Part shown: positions 16,770 through 25,993 of the stretch, one piece after another
Layout: each line of letters opens with the position of its first letter
Position numbering within the stretch: position 1 is the first letter of the stretch
Source of the DNA: Pseudomonas tumuqii
Lineage (GTDB): Bacteria; Pseudomonadota; Gammaproteobacteria; Pseudomonadales; Pseudomonadaceae
Length of the DNA stretch: 64,000 bases
Direction of reading: 5' to 3'
NCBI RefSeq assembly: GCF_013184545.1
Contig: NZ_JAAOJA010000015.1
Span: 1 to 64,000 of the forward strand
Notes under the pieces: generated by a model
Told to the model about the DNA's origin: nothing
Database searches by the model: none
Seen by the model: only the letters and a program-made list of their open reading frames with translations
Program-made: the position numbers and the translations under genes

Positions 16770-17936
16770 ATGAAGCACAAGGTACTGATCGCAGGTGTTG
16801 GCATGACCCCGTTCACCGCATTGGGCAGTGGCCATGCCTCTGAACTGACCAAGTCGGCGGTGAACCTGGCCTTGGCCGACACGGACCTCGATCTCGACCT
16901 GATCGACCAGACCTTCTTCGCCTGCGTGCACGCCGGCTCGGGCATTGGCGAGCGCTTGATGGCGCCGCTCGGACTGAACGGGGCAAGCCTGGTCAATGTC
17001 CGCGACGGCTGCGTCTCCGGGCATAGCGCCTTTCACCTGGCGCGTCAGAGCCTGCTCTCGGGCGAAAGCGAGTGCGTGCTGGTGGTCGGTTGCGAAGCCA
17101 TGCCGGCAGGCATTTCCAGCCGGGCGTTCTTCGATCTGGGCGAGCGCGCGAGCAAAGCGCAGGAGCTCGCGGCGGAACACCATCAAGCCCTCGAACAGCT
17201 GGAGCGACGCCAGCATCCGGCAGAATTGTTCGCCGCCCAGAGCAGCCATCTGCTCACCGGCCTGGGGGTCTCGGAGGCCACCTTCGAACAGGTTGTGCTG
17301 GCTGCCAGAACCCAGGCCCGCCTCAACCCCTACGCCCTGTTCAACCAGTTAGATGAGGTCGATAGCTGGCTTGCCCCTTACCTGAGTGCCCCGGCATGCG
17401 GTGCCGCCGCCCTGATCCTGTGCACGCCGTCGTTCGCCCAGCGCCACGGGCTGCGTGCCGACATTGCCTGCCTGGTCAGCCTGCGCGGTGGCGACAGCAA
17501 CGCCGACCAGGAGTCGCTCAGTGCGCTCGACGTACTGGGCCGAGTCGCTACCCGACGCCTGTCGACGCGCGCCTACGAGTTGGCCGGTCTCGGCCCGGAA
17601 GATATCGACCTGGTTGAGTTGCATGACCAAAGCGTCGGCGACTACCTGATCAACTGCGCCGCGCTGGGCTTCTGCCGTGAGGATCAGTTCGCCGCCTTCG
17701 CCCAGGGCCGGCATACCGGTGACGACGGCGGCGTGGCGATTTGCCCGTCCGGCGGGTTGCTCGGCCGCGGCCATGCCCCCGGTGCCAGCGGCGTCGCCCA
17801 GCTGGTCGAGCTGGTCTGGCAACTGCGCGGCGTGGCCGGTCCGCGTCAGCTGAGTAGAGCCAGAACCGCCCTGCAGCACAGCACGGCGCTGGGGCGCGCG
17901 GTCTCTCTCAGCATCCTGCAACGGCTTTCCCAGTAA
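16770..17936 (+). CDS. Thiolase-like acyl transferase (SCP-x/lipid-transfer thiolase family)
   Basis: 388 residues. It opens KVLIAGVGMTPFTALGSGHA, as in SCP-x/lipid-transfer thiolases. The active-site cysteine lies in RDGCVSGHSAFHLARQ, and the later motifs are VELHDQSVGDYLINCAALG and PSGGLLGRGHAPGASGVAQL with its glycine-rich loop and histidine. These enzymes cleave 3-ketoacyl-CoA or act in retro-aldol and condensation steps on branched or sterol-type side chains. The C-terminal cysteine of classical thiolases is not evident. The start at 16770 gives the family N-terminus; an upstream in-frame start at 16734 is rejected. First gene of the rightward arm. Confidence 0.85.
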   Translation: MKHKVLIAGVGMTPFTALGSGHASELTKSAVNLALADTDLDLDLIDQTFFACVHAGSGIGERLMAPLGLNGASLVNVRDGCVSGHSAFHLARQSLLSGESECVLVVGCEAMPAGISSRAFFDLGERASKAQELAAEHHQALEQLERRQHPAELFAAQSSHLLTGLGVSEATFEQVVLAARTQARLNPYALFNQLDEVDSWLAPYLSAPACGAAALILCTPSFAQRHGLRADIACLVSLRGGDSNADQESLSALDVLGRVATRRLSTRAYELAGLGPEDIDLVELHDQSVGDYLINCAALGFCREDQFAAFAQGRHTGDDGGVAICPSGGLLGRGHAPGASGVAQLVELVWQLRGVAGPRQLSRARTALQHSTALGRAVSLSILQRLSQ

Positions 17937-18002
17937 CGGCCGTTAAAGGTCCGAAAGGTCTGCCACACAACCAACAACGACAACAAAAAGGTGCATCAGC
18001 CC

Positions 18003-19979
18003 ATGAAGAGCAATAACAGCCACCTCAACCTGCGGCAAAGCCTGCTGGCCTCGGCCATTCTGGCGGCCGCCATGCCAGCCGCCCAGGCCTTCGAACTCGA
18101 CACAGGCAGTGACGATTGGGCAGTGCGCTTCGACAACACGCTCAAGCTGAATTACGCCCAGCGTGTGGAAAGCGCCAACTCCAAGTTGGCCAATTCGTGG
18201 AACAACAACGACGGCAACCGCAATTTCTCATCCGGCAGCCCGGTGTCCGAGCGCATCGACGTGCTGACCGAACTGGATGTGGTGTTCAAAGAGCAGATGG
18301 GCTTCCGGGTCAGCGCCAACTCCTGGTACGACCATGCCTATGACAAGGTCGGCAGCTATAACCCGGCGACCAACCAGATCAACGACGGCCAACCGGACTC
18401 CCGTCACATCAGCGGCTATGCCGACCGTTATTACAACGGTCCGTCCTCCGAGATTCTCGATGCCTTCGTCTTCGGCAGCGTCGAGGTCGGCGACGGCTCC
18501 CTGCTCAGCTCCAAGCTGGGCAGGACCACCAGCTACTGGGGCGAAACCGTGTTTGCCGCCGTTCATGGCATCGCCTACGGCCAGGCCGGCATCGATGTGG
18601 CCAAGCAGCTGGCGATTCCGGGCACCGAGGCCAAGGAACTGTTCATCCCGCGCGAGCAGTTGCTGGTGAACTTCAACCTCAACGAGGAATGGAACTTCTC
18701 CGGCCAGTACTTCTTCGGCTGGGATGAAGCGCGCCTGCCGGAATCTGGAACTTACCTAGGGTTCAACGATGGCATCCAGAATGGCGGGCATAACCTGTCG
18801 CTGATTGCGCAGCCCAACCCATTGTTCGGCGCCTCTGGATTCACCCCCTTGCAACAAGTCATGCCGGGCACCTTCCTGGGCGCGAATATCCCCGGCGCGG
18901 TGAGCGCTGACTTCCTGAGAGTCTACAACGGACGGACCTATACTCCGGACGACACGGGTGACTTCGGCCTGAATGTGAAGTGGGCGCCGCTGTGGCTGGA
19001 TGGCAGCCTGGGCTTCTACTACCGCAATACCTCGGACGTTCTGCCGAACATCGTGATCAATCCGAACACGGCGCAGACCCTGGTTACTACCGATCTGTGT
19101 GGTGCAGCAGTGCCCGGCGGCGGCTGTCTCAGTGGCCTTGGTCTCACGCCGAGCCAAATCAATCCCGGCCTGCCCGATGCCGTACCGCTGCCCAGCGCTG
19201 CGCTCACCGGCGACGCCGGCACCTACAACCAGTTCTATGCCGATGACATCGATATCTTCGGTATCAGCCTGTCGAAAAGCCTGGGTGGCGTGTCGATCGG
19301 TGTGGACCTGAACTACCGCGAGAACATGCCGCTGGCCAGCGTGGCTGCCACCGTGTCTCCGGGAGCCGCCGCCTTGGGCATGCCCGGCTTCATCACCAGC
19401 TTCGATGGTGACAGCGACGATGCAGTCGCCAAGGGCAAGACCTTGCACCTGGTGGTCAACGGCCTTGCCACCTTCGGCGATACCCCGTTGTGGGACAGCT
19501 CCACCCTGCTCGGTGAAGTGGCCTACAGTCGCTGGCTGAGCGTGGACAAGAACAAGCAACTGTTCAAGGGCGAAGACTGGTACCGCGGCGCCGACAAGGT
19601 GACCAAGGACAACTATGTGCTGGGGGTGAACTTCACTCCGACCTGGTACCAGGTGCTGCCGGGCATGGACATGTACCTGCCACTCAGCTACAGCGTCGGC
19701 CTCAACGGCAATTCAGCCGTGCAATCGGGCGGCAACGAAGACGCCGGCAGCTACGCGGTGGGCATCGCCGCCGACCTGTACGCCAAATACCGCTTCGACC
19801 TCAAGTACGTGGATAACTTCGGCCCCTTCGATACCTGCGAGACCGGTACCGACGGTGCTGCTCCTGGCGCAGCCGGCAATTATGCCTGTGCAGTGGGCCA
19901 GGCCACTTCCTTCGGCGGTACCCCGGCACAGCTGAAAGACCGCGGCATGGTCACCTTCACCTTCAAGACAACCTTCTGA
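18003..19979 (+). CDS. DUF1302 outer-membrane protein
   Basis: 658 residues with a signal peptide (LRQSLLASAILAAAMPAAQA) cleaved before FELDTGSDDWAVRFDNTLKL. The rest has alternating beta-strand character (AVRFDNTLKLNYAQRVES, FRVSANSWYDHAYDKVGSY, GLNVKWAPLWLDGSLGFYYR) and ends in a terminal phenylalanine (MVTFTFKTTF), the mark of an outer-membrane beta-barrel. DUF1302 proteins occur beside DUF1329 genes in steroid, alkane and aromatic catabolic loci, where uptake across the outer membrane is proposed. The start at 18003 has AAAAAGG upstream; an in-frame GTG at 17991 is the alternative. The gene begins 66 bases after the thiolase stop. Confidence 0.88.
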   Translation: MKSNNSHLNLRQSLLASAILAAAMPAAQAFELDTGSDDWAVRFDNTLKLNYAQRVESANSKLANSWNNNDGNRNFSSGSPVSERIDVLTELDVVFKEQMGFRVSANSWYDHAYDKVGSYNPATNQINDGQPDSRHISGYADRYYNGPSSEILDAFVFGSVEVGDGSLLSSKLGRTTSYWGETVFAAVHGIAYGQAGIDVAKQLAIPGTEAKELFIPREQLLVNFNLNEEWNFSGQYFFGWDEARLPESGTYLGFNDGIQNGGHNLSLIAQPNPLFGASGFTPLQQVMPGTFLGANIPGAVSADFLRVYNGRTYTPDDTGDFGLNVKWAPLWLDGSLGFYYRNTSDVLPNIVINPNTAQTLVTTDLCGAAVPGGGCLSGLGLTPSQINPGLPDAVPLPSAALTGDAGTYNQFYADDIDIFGISLSKSLGGVSIGVDLNYRENMPLASVAATVSPGAAALGMPGFITSFDGDSDDAVAKGKTLHLVVNGLATFGDTPLWDSSTLLGEVAYSRWLSVDKNKQLFKGEDWYRGADKVTKDNYVLGVNFTPTWYQVLPGMDMYLPLSYSVGLNGNSAVQSGGNEDAGSYAVGIAADLYAKYRFDLKYVDNFGPFDTCETGTDGAAPGAAGNYACAVGQATSFGGTPAQLKDRGMVTFTFKTTF

Positions 19980-20016
19980 TCTACGCATTGCGTCAGACGC
20001 AAGCAGGAGAACACAG

Positions 20017-21375
20017 ATGAAATTGATCCACACTCTGCTGGCCGCCTCCATGGCCATCGCCATCGCCGGTCAGGCCCAGGCGGCCGTCTCCACCGCGGAA
20101 GCCGCCAAGCTCGGCACCGAGCTGACGCTGATCGGCGCGGAAAAGGCCGGCAACGCCGACGGCTCCATCCCGGCCTACGAGGGCGGCCTGACCACCCCGC
20201 CGGCCAGCTACAAGCCCGGCGAAAGCATGCGTCCCGATCCGTTCGCCAACGAGAAGCCGCTGCTGGTGATCGACGGCAAGAACGTCGAGCAGTACAAAGA
20301 CCAGCTGACTGCCGTGTCCGTCGAACTGGCCAAGCGTTATCCCGGCTTCCGCATGGAGGTCTACCCGACCCATCGCAGTGCTTCCATTCCCCAGGGTGTG
20401 CTGGACAACACCCTGAAGAACGCCGTCACGACCAAGTCCGCGGAAGGTGGCAACGCCATCGAGAACGCGCTGCCGGGCACCCCCTTCCCGATCCCGCAGT
20501 CCGGCGCCGAGGCCATGTGGAACCACCTGCTGCGCTACCAGGGCATGAACATCTCCAGCAAGTTCGACAACTGGTTTGTCGACAGCAGTGGCCGGCCCAG
20601 CCTGGCCGCCACCGGCAACGCCTGGGTCAACTACGCGGTATACGACGACCTGAACAAGCCGATGCAGGCCAAGGATACTTACTATCAGATCAAGCTGATG
20701 TACACCGGCCCGGCCCGCCGTGCCGGCGAAGCGATCGTGCTACGTGACGCGGTCAACCCACTGGCCCAGCCGCGGCGCGCCTGGCAGTACCTGCCTGGCG
20801 TGCGCCGGGTCAAGCTGGCGCCGAGCCTGGCCTACGACACCCCCGACCCGGGCTCCGCCGGTGCGGCGACTTACGATGACGCCTTCGTCTTTCTTGGTGC
20901 GCTGGACCGCTATGACTGGAAACTGGTGGGTAAGCAGGAGCTGATCGTGCCCTACAACGCCTATCGGGTGACCTATGAGGCCGACGTCAACAAGCTGCTC
21001 ACGCCCAACCACATCGAACCGAGTTCCGTGCGCTGGGAGAAGCATCGCGTCTGGGTGGTCGAAGCCACCCTCAAGGAGGGCGCCCGTCACATCTACCACA
21101 AGCGCCGCTTCTACCTGGACGAGGACACCTGGGTGGCCCTGGCCTCCGATCAGTATGACGCCCGTGGTCAGCTGTACCGGGGCGCCTTCACCTTCCTCAG
21201 CCAGAGCTACGACCAGCAGGTGCCTGACGCCACCCCCTACGTCAACTATGACCTGATCGGTGGCAGCTACAGCGTCAGCGGCCTCACCGGCCCCTATGGC
21301 GGCATCAAGTACAGCGAGCCGCTGAGCAAGGCCCAGTGGTCTTCCGAATCGCTGGCCGGTGCTGGCATCCGTTGA
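20017..21375 (+). CDS. DUF1329 periplasmic/lipoprotein-sorting-like protein
   Basis: 452 residues. Signal peptide MKLIHTLLAASMAIAIAGQA-QA, then the DUF1329 opening AVSTAEAAKLGTELTLIGAE and the hallmark GSIPAYEGGLTTPPASYKPG. Later landmarks are LPGVRRVKLAPSLAYDTPDP, ALDRYDWKLVGKQE and YHKRRFYLDEDTWVALASDQ. The fold is LolA/LolB-like and is thought to carry hydrophobic ligands between membranes. A strong ribosome site (AGCAGGAGAACACAG) precedes ATG 20017. It always pairs with DUF1302 in such loci, and with the RND transporter downstream it would complete an envelope path for a lipid-like substrate. The role is inferred from context. Confidence 0.9.
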   Translation: MKLIHTLLAASMAIAIAGQAQAAVSTAEAAKLGTELTLIGAEKAGNADGSIPAYEGGLTTPPASYKPGESMRPDPFANEKPLLVIDGKNVEQYKDQLTAVSVELAKRYPGFRMEVYPTHRSASIPQGVLDNTLKNAVTTKSAEGGNAIENALPGTPFPIPQSGAEAMWNHLLRYQGMNISSKFDNWFVDSSGRPSLAATGNAWVNYAVYDDLNKPMQAKDTYYQIKLMYTGPARRAGEAIVLRDAVNPLAQPRRAWQYLPGVRRVKLAPSLAYDTPDPGSAGAATYDDAFVFLGALDRYDWKLVGKQELIVPYNAYRVTYEADVNKLLTPNHIEPSSVRWEKHRVWVVEATLKEGARHIYHKRRFYLDEDTWVALASDQYDARGQLYRGAFTFLSQSYDQQVPDATPYVNYDLIGGSYSVSGLTGPYGGIKYSEPLSKAQWSSESLAGAGIR

Positions 21376-21425
21376 GCTAGGTTTCACGCTACTCCGCCTG
21401 CCCGTCCGACGCCGGGCAGACTTTG

Positions 21426-21455
21426 CGCCGGAGTGCATGCCCATGCATTCCGGCG
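21426..21455 (+). repeat. Intercistronic 14-bp hairpin between the DUF1329 and YCF48-like genes
   Basis: Arms CGCCGGAGTGCATG and CATGCATTCCGGCG pair over 14 positions with a single G-U wobble around a two-base loop. A second, smaller stem (TGCCCG...CGGGCA) lies just before it. The T-run seen after terminators is missing. The likely role is mRNA processing or protection, or setting the ratio of upstream to downstream products. Confidence 0.5.
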
Positions 21456-21478
21456 ACTCTTTTCCAAGAGGACGCACT

Positions 21479-22552
21479 ATGTGTTCTTTCAACAAATGCG
21501 TACTGCTCGTGCTGTGCGCCACGTTGACGCTGGTGCAGGGTGTCGCTCAGGCAGCCAGCTTTGTCGATGTACTGGAACTGCCCGCGAAGGCCAGTGCCCT
21601 GGCGCAGCGCAGCCCCTTGCTGGACGTCACCCGTGCGGGTGAGCGTCTGGTTGCCGTTGGCCAGCGTGGCCACATTCTCTATTCCGATGATGCTGGCCAG
21701 TCCTGGCAGCAGGCCGCCGTGCCGGTCAGCGCCGATCTGAATGCCGTGCATTTCCCCACCGCCGAGCTGGGCTGGGCGGTGGGCAACGATGGCGTGATCC
21801 TGCACAGCAGCGATGCCGGTGTGACCTGGAACAAGCAGCTCGACGGCCGTGAAATCGGCGCTTTGCTGGTCAGGCATTACGGCGCGCTGGCCAGCGCCGA
21901 GCCGGCCAACGAGCAGTGGCCACTGCTGGTGGCCGAAGGCGAGCGCCTGACCGCCGACGGCGCCGACAAGCCGTTTCTCGACGTCTGGTTCGCCGACGCC
22001 AAGCGCGGTTACGCGGTCGGCGTGTTCAACCTGATCCTCGCGACCCGCGACGGCGGCCAAAGCTGGACGCCGCTGCAGGATCGCACCGACAACCCGCAGG
22101 GCTTGCACCTGAATGCCATCGCCTTCACCGGTGACGCGCTGTACCTCGCCGGCGAACAGGGCCTGCTGCGCACGTGGGATGCCGAGCAGGAACGCTTCGT
22201 CGCCATCGCCACCCCCTACCAGGGCAGCTACTTTGGCGTCATCGGCAGGCCCGGCGAGGTGCTGGTCTACGGCCTGCGCGGCCACGTGTTCCACAGCCGT
22301 GACGGTGGCCAGAGCTGGACGCAGCGTGATACCGAGCTGCAGGTCAGCATCACCGCCGGCGTGCTCGATGACGGCGGCCGCTACCAGCTGTTCACCCAGG
22401 CCGGGCACCGTCTGCTGGCCAGCAACGGACAGACGGCCCTGCAGATTCTGCCGCAGCAGGGCCAGTCGCCGGTGGCCGGCGCCGTATTGGCCGGCGCTGG
22501 TGCGCTGGTGCTGGTGGGCGCCCGTGGCGCGCGCACGCTGTCCGCCGAATAA
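21479..22552 (+). CDS. YCF48-like BNR-repeat beta-propeller protein, secreted
   Basis: 357 residues. Signal peptide MCSFNKCVLLVLCATLTLVQ (continuing GVAQA), then a propeller with at least four BNR/Asp-box-like turns: SDDAGQSWQQ, SSDAGVTWNK, TRDGGQSWTPL and SRDGGQSWTQR. The family includes the photosystem assembly factor YCF48/HCF136. In proteobacteria such proteins sit directly before RND/MMPL transporters, where a periplasmic partner role is assumed. ATG 21479 follows AAGAGGACGCACT, a strong ribosome site. The long in-frame N-terminal extension (from 21359) overlaps the previous gene and is rejected. Confidence 0.88.
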   Translation: MCSFNKCVLLVLCATLTLVQGVAQAASFVDVLELPAKASALAQRSPLLDVTRAGERLVAVGQRGHILYSDDAGQSWQQAAVPVSADLNAVHFPTAELGWAVGNDGVILHSSDAGVTWNKQLDGREIGALLVRHYGALASAEPANEQWPLLVAEGERLTADGADKPFLDVWFADAKRGYAVGVFNLILATRDGGQSWTPLQDRTDNPQGLHLNAIAFTGDALYLAGEQGLLRTWDAEQERFVAIATPYQGSYFGVIGRPGEVLVYGLRGHVFHSRDGGQSWTQRDTELQVSITAGVLDDGGRYQLFTQAGHRLLASNGQTALQILPQQGQSPVAGAVLAGAGALVLVGARGARTLSAE

Positions 22553-22579
22553 CAGAACAATTAGAGCGAGTACCCTGAC

Positions 22580-25075
22580 ATGGGCAATATGAAGCAAGAC
22601 ACCATGCCGGTGATTGCCCACCTGCGTGACTTCGACACGCGCACCGGCAACCTGCTGGAACGCCTGGTGTTCAACCACCGTCCGCTGTTCGTCGTGCTCA
22701 TGGCGCTGGTCACCCTGCTGCTGGGCTACATGGCCGTGACCCGCCTGGAGATGCGCCCCAGCTTCGAGAAGATGATTCCGCAGAGCCAGCCGTACATCCA
22801 GAACTACCTGGAAAACCGCGCCGCGCTGCGTGGCCTGGGCAACTCGGTGCGGGTGGTGGTGGAGAACACCGAGGGCGACATCTACGACCCCGAGTACCTG
22901 GAGGTGCTCAAGCAGGTCAACGACGAACTGTTCCTCACCGCCGGCGTCGACCGCGCCTGGATGAAGTCGCTGTGGAGCCCGGGCGTACGCTGGACCGAAG
23001 TCACCGAGGAAGGCTTCCAGGGCGGGCCGGTGATGCCCGACACCTACAGCGGCACGCCGGCGGACATCGAGCTGCTGCGGCAGAACATCAACCGTGCCGG
23101 CATCGTCGGCAGCCTGGTGGCCAGCGATTTCAAGTCGAGCATGCTGATCGTGCCGCTGCTCGACAAGGACTCGGCCACCGGTCAGGGCATCGACTACCAC
23201 CAGTTCTCCCGGGTGCTCGAGGAGAAACTGCGCGACCAGTACGAGTTCGCCGGCGGTGGCGCGCTGCAGGCCGACGCGGAAGGCAGCGGCAAGATCAAGA
23301 TCCGCGTGATCGGCTTCGCCAAGCTGATCGGCGACCTGATCGACGGCCTGATCCAGGTCATGATGTTCTTCGGCGTCGCCGTGCTCAGTGCCTTCTGCAT
23401 CATCCTGCTGTACACCCGCTGCCTGCGCAGCACCCTGCTGGTGATCGGCTGTTCGCTGATGGCGGTGGTCTGGCAGCTGGGCATCGTCTCCTGGCTGGGC
23501 TATGCGATCGATCCCTACTCGATCCTGGTGCCCTTCCTGATCTTCGCCATCGGCGTGTCGCACGCCTCGCAGAAGATGAACGGCATCATGCAGGACATCG
23601 CCCAGGGCACCCACAAGCTGGTGGCGGCGCGCTACACCTTCCGCCGCCTGTTCATCGCCGGGGTCACCGCGCTGCTGTCCGACGCGGTGGGTTTCGCCGT
23701 GCTGATGCTGATCGATATCCCGGTGATCCAGGAGCTGGCGATCACCGCCAGCATCGGCGTGGCCGTGCTGATCTTCACCACCCTGCTGACGATGCCGGTG
23801 GCGCTGTCCTATGTCGGCGTCAGCGCCAAGGCAGCCGAGCGCGCGCTGATCATCGACGCCCACGCCACCCAGCATCGCGGCCTGGGCAAGCTGTGGGACC
23901 TGCTCGACCTGTTCACCACGCCCAAGTGGGCGACCGGCGCGGTGCTGGTCGCCGTGCTGCTGGGCATCGGCGGTTTCGTCGTCAGCCTGCAACTGAAGAT
24001 CGGCGACCTCGACAGCGGTGCCCCGGAGCTGCGCAAGGACTCGCGCTACAACCGCGACAACGCCTACATCACCAGCCACTACGCGCTGTCCAGCGACATG
24101 TTCGCGGTGATGATCAAGACCGGCCCGGAAGGCTGCCTGAACTACCGGACCCTGGTCCTGGCCGACCGCCTGGCCTGGGAACTGCAGCAGCATCCGCAGG
24201 TGCAGACCACCGTGTCGCTGGTCAACGCGGTACGCCAGATCACCGCCGGCTCGTTCGAGGGCAACCCCAAGCTGAGCAGCATCCAGCGCAACCAGGACAT
24301 GCTCAACTACGCCGCGCAGCAGGCCTCGGTCAACGCGCCGGAACTGTTCAACACCGACTGCTCGCTGATGCCGGTGATCGCCTACCTGGCCGACCACAAG
24401 GCCGAGACCCTCGACGAAGTAGTGGCCATCGCCGAGCGCTTCGCCGAGGACAACAGCAGCGAGGATCGCCAGTTCCTGCTCGCCGCCGGCAGCGCCGGCA
24501 TCGAGGCGGCGACCAACATCGTGGTGCGCGAGGCCAACCGCACCATGCTGCTCTATGTCTACACCGCGGTGATCATCTTCTGCCTGATCGCCTTTCGCAG
24601 CTGGCGTGCGGCCGTAGTGGCGATACTGCCGCTGGTGCTCACCTCGATCCTCTGCGAGGCGCTGATGGTGTACATGGGCATCGGCGTCAAGGTCGCGACC
24701 CTGCCGGTGATCGCCCTCGGCGTGGGCATCGGTATCGACTATGCGCTGTACCTGCTCAGCGTGCAGTTGCACTTCCAGCGCCAGGGCCTGTCGCTGTCGG
24801 CGGCCTACAAGAACGCGGTGGCCTTCACCGGGCGGGTGGTCGGCCTGGTCGGCATCACCCTGGCCGCCGGGGTGATCACCTGGGCCTGGTCGCCGATCAA
24901 GTTCCAGGCCGACATGGGCATCCTGCTGACCTTCATGTTTGTCTGGAACATGCTCGGCGCGCTGATCCTGATCCCGGCGCTGTCGCACTTCCTGCTGCCG
25001 GCTCAGGCGCAGATGAAGCCGATTCCGGCGGATGGCACCGTGCCTGCCAAGCGCAAAACCGAGGCGGTGACATGA
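22580..25075 (+). CDS. RND/MMPL-family membrane transporter
   Basis: 831 residues with the RND/SSD layout. One TM segment near residue 40 (PLFVVLMALVTLLLGYMAVT) is followed by a large periplasmic domain and a block of five TMs at about 250-420. A further TM near residue 460, a second periplasmic domain and a second TM block from about 650 complete it. The TM4-type motifs SILVPFLIFAIGVSHASQKM and ALGVGIGIDYALYLLS are typical. The family moves lipids and other hydrophobic compounds (MmpL, HpnN, Patched-like). It directly follows the YCF48-like gene by 27 bases. In steroid- and alkane-degrading bacteria the DUF1302/DUF1329/YCF48/RND quartet is linked to substrate traffic; direction of transport is unknown. 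Confidence 0.92.
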   Translation: MGNMKQDTMPVIAHLRDFDTRTGNLLERLVFNHRPLFVVLMALVTLLLGYMAVTRLEMRPSFEKMIPQSQPYIQNYLENRAALRGLGNSVRVVVENTEGDIYDPEYLEVLKQVNDELFLTAGVDRAWMKSLWSPGVRWTEVTEEGFQGGPVMPDTYSGTPADIELLRQNINRAGIVGSLVASDFKSSMLIVPLLDKDSATGQGIDYHQFSRVLEEKLRDQYEFAGGGALQADAEGSGKIKIRVIGFAKLIGDLIDGLIQVMMFFGVAVLSAFCIILLYTRCLRSTLLVIGCSLMAVVWQLGIVSWLGYAIDPYSILVPFLIFAIGVSHASQKMNGIMQDIAQGTHKLVAARYTFRRLFIAGVTALLSDAVGFAVLMLIDIPVIQELAITASIGVAVLIFTTLLTMPVALSYVGVSAKAAERALIIDAHATQHRGLGKLWDLLDLFTTPKWATGAVLVAVLLGIGGFVVSLQLKIGDLDSGAPELRKDSRYNRDNAYITSHYALSSDMFAVMIKTGPEGCLNYRTLVLADRLAWELQQHPQVQTTVSLVNAVRQITAGSFEGNPKLSSIQRNQDMLNYAAQQASVNAPELFNTDCSLMPVIAYLADHKAETLDEVVAIAERFAEDNSSEDRQFLLAAGSAGIEAATNIVVREANRTMLLYVYTAVIIFCLIAFRSWRAAVVAILPLVLTSILCEALMVYMGIGVKVATLPVIALGVGIGIDYALYLLSVQLHFQRQGLSLSAAYKNAVAFTGRVVGLVGITLAAGVITWAWSPIKFQADMGILLTFMFVWNMLGALILIPALSHFLLPAQAQMKPIPADGTVPAKRKTEAVT

Positions 25076-25164
25076 GCCGGTGGTACCAGCCTGTTGCTGT
25101 TGCCGCGCCGAAGCACCTTGAACCTCAAGACTGTCCATAACAACCAGAACCGAGGATGGAGAAG

Positions 25165-25914
25165 ATGCGAACGCCAGTGCTGTTGTGCCTGCTGTACCTG
25201 ATGAGTCCGCTGGCTTGGGGCGATGCGCGCAGTGCCCAGCAACTCAGCGAAGTCGGCAGCCGCAGTCGGCTGCTGTGCGCCAGTGCCATGGTCTATTTCG
25301 ATCCGCAGGAGCGCAGCCCCGACCCACGCAGCCTGACTGCAGTCTTTCACCACCTCAATACCCTCGAGACCCATGTCGTGCAGCTCGGCCAGCCGGACCT
25401 GCTGGCGCAGCCGCTGCACGCCTTGAAAGGCCTGTTCGCCGAGCTGGACAACTTGCCGCGCGCCCAACACGAGCGCTATCCAGAACTGGTACGGCAACTG
25501 CTGGTAGCGAATCGGCAGCTGCAGCAGGCCACCGATAGCTACGCACGCGCGCAGCCGGGCCTGGTCGCGGCGGCCCCGGTGCAACCGCTCAACGCGCTGA
25601 GCCAGGCCCTGGCCAGCCTGTTACTGGACTACCAGCTGCGCCGCTACCCGCTGCAGGACAAGACTGGATTTGCCCTGACGCCTGCGCAGGTGCAGGCCCT
25701 CGACAGCGCCATCGAACAGCGTTTCGATGGCCTGCTGGTCGAGCATTCCACGCACGCCGAGGTGCTGGCCAAGATCAGGGCCAGCTACCGCTTCGTGCGC
25801 GCCGAACTGCAGCAGGATAAAGGTCGCGCGCAGGGCGGTGCCGAGTTCTACCTCAGTCGCGCGGTGCTCGATCTCGACGAACTGGCGATGACGTTGCTCG
25901 AGGAGCAGAGCTGA
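25165..25914 (+). CDS. Secreted helical protein of unknown function
   Basis: 249 residues with a signal peptide (MRTPVLLCLLYLMSPLAWG) and a mature part predicted helical and rich in Q, L and A (SAQQLSEVGSRSRLLCASAM, LNTLETHVVQLGQPDLLAQP). One cysteine lies near residue 40. ATG 25165 is preferred over 25156 because GAGG lies nine bases upstream. The gene starts 89 bases after the RND transporter and belongs to the rightward operon. I do not recognise the family. A periplasmic accessory of the transporter system is possible. Confidence 0.7.
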   Translation: MRTPVLLCLLYLMSPLAWGDARSAQQLSEVGSRSRLLCASAMVYFDPQERSPDPRSLTAVFHHLNTLETHVVQLGQPDLLAQPLHALKGLFAELDNLPRAQHERYPELVRQLLVANRQLQQATDSYARAQPGLVAAAPVQPLNALSQALASLLLDYQLRRYPLQDKTGFALTPAQVQALDSAIEQRFDGLLVEHSTHAEVLAKIRASYRFVRAELQQDKGRAQGGAEFYLSRAVLDLDELAMTLLEEQS

Positions 25915-25993
25915 ACCCAATCGCCGTCCATCAAGCCAATCAATGCCTGATCCACAGACCTCACCGACAGACATTCCAACCAGCGAGCTACCC

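Noticed and set aside
21389..25138. A 1249-codon open frame on the minus strand across the YCF48-like and RND genes
   Set aside because: It mirrors a real gene pair with signal peptide and TM motifs on the plus strand; its composition (very rich in Q, H, D, G) is typical of antisense shadows in GC-rich DNA.
22972..25140. A 722-codon plus-strand frame inside the RND gene
   Set aside because: Rich in R, P and H with no motif or ribosome site; it is a shifted-frame shadow of the transporter.
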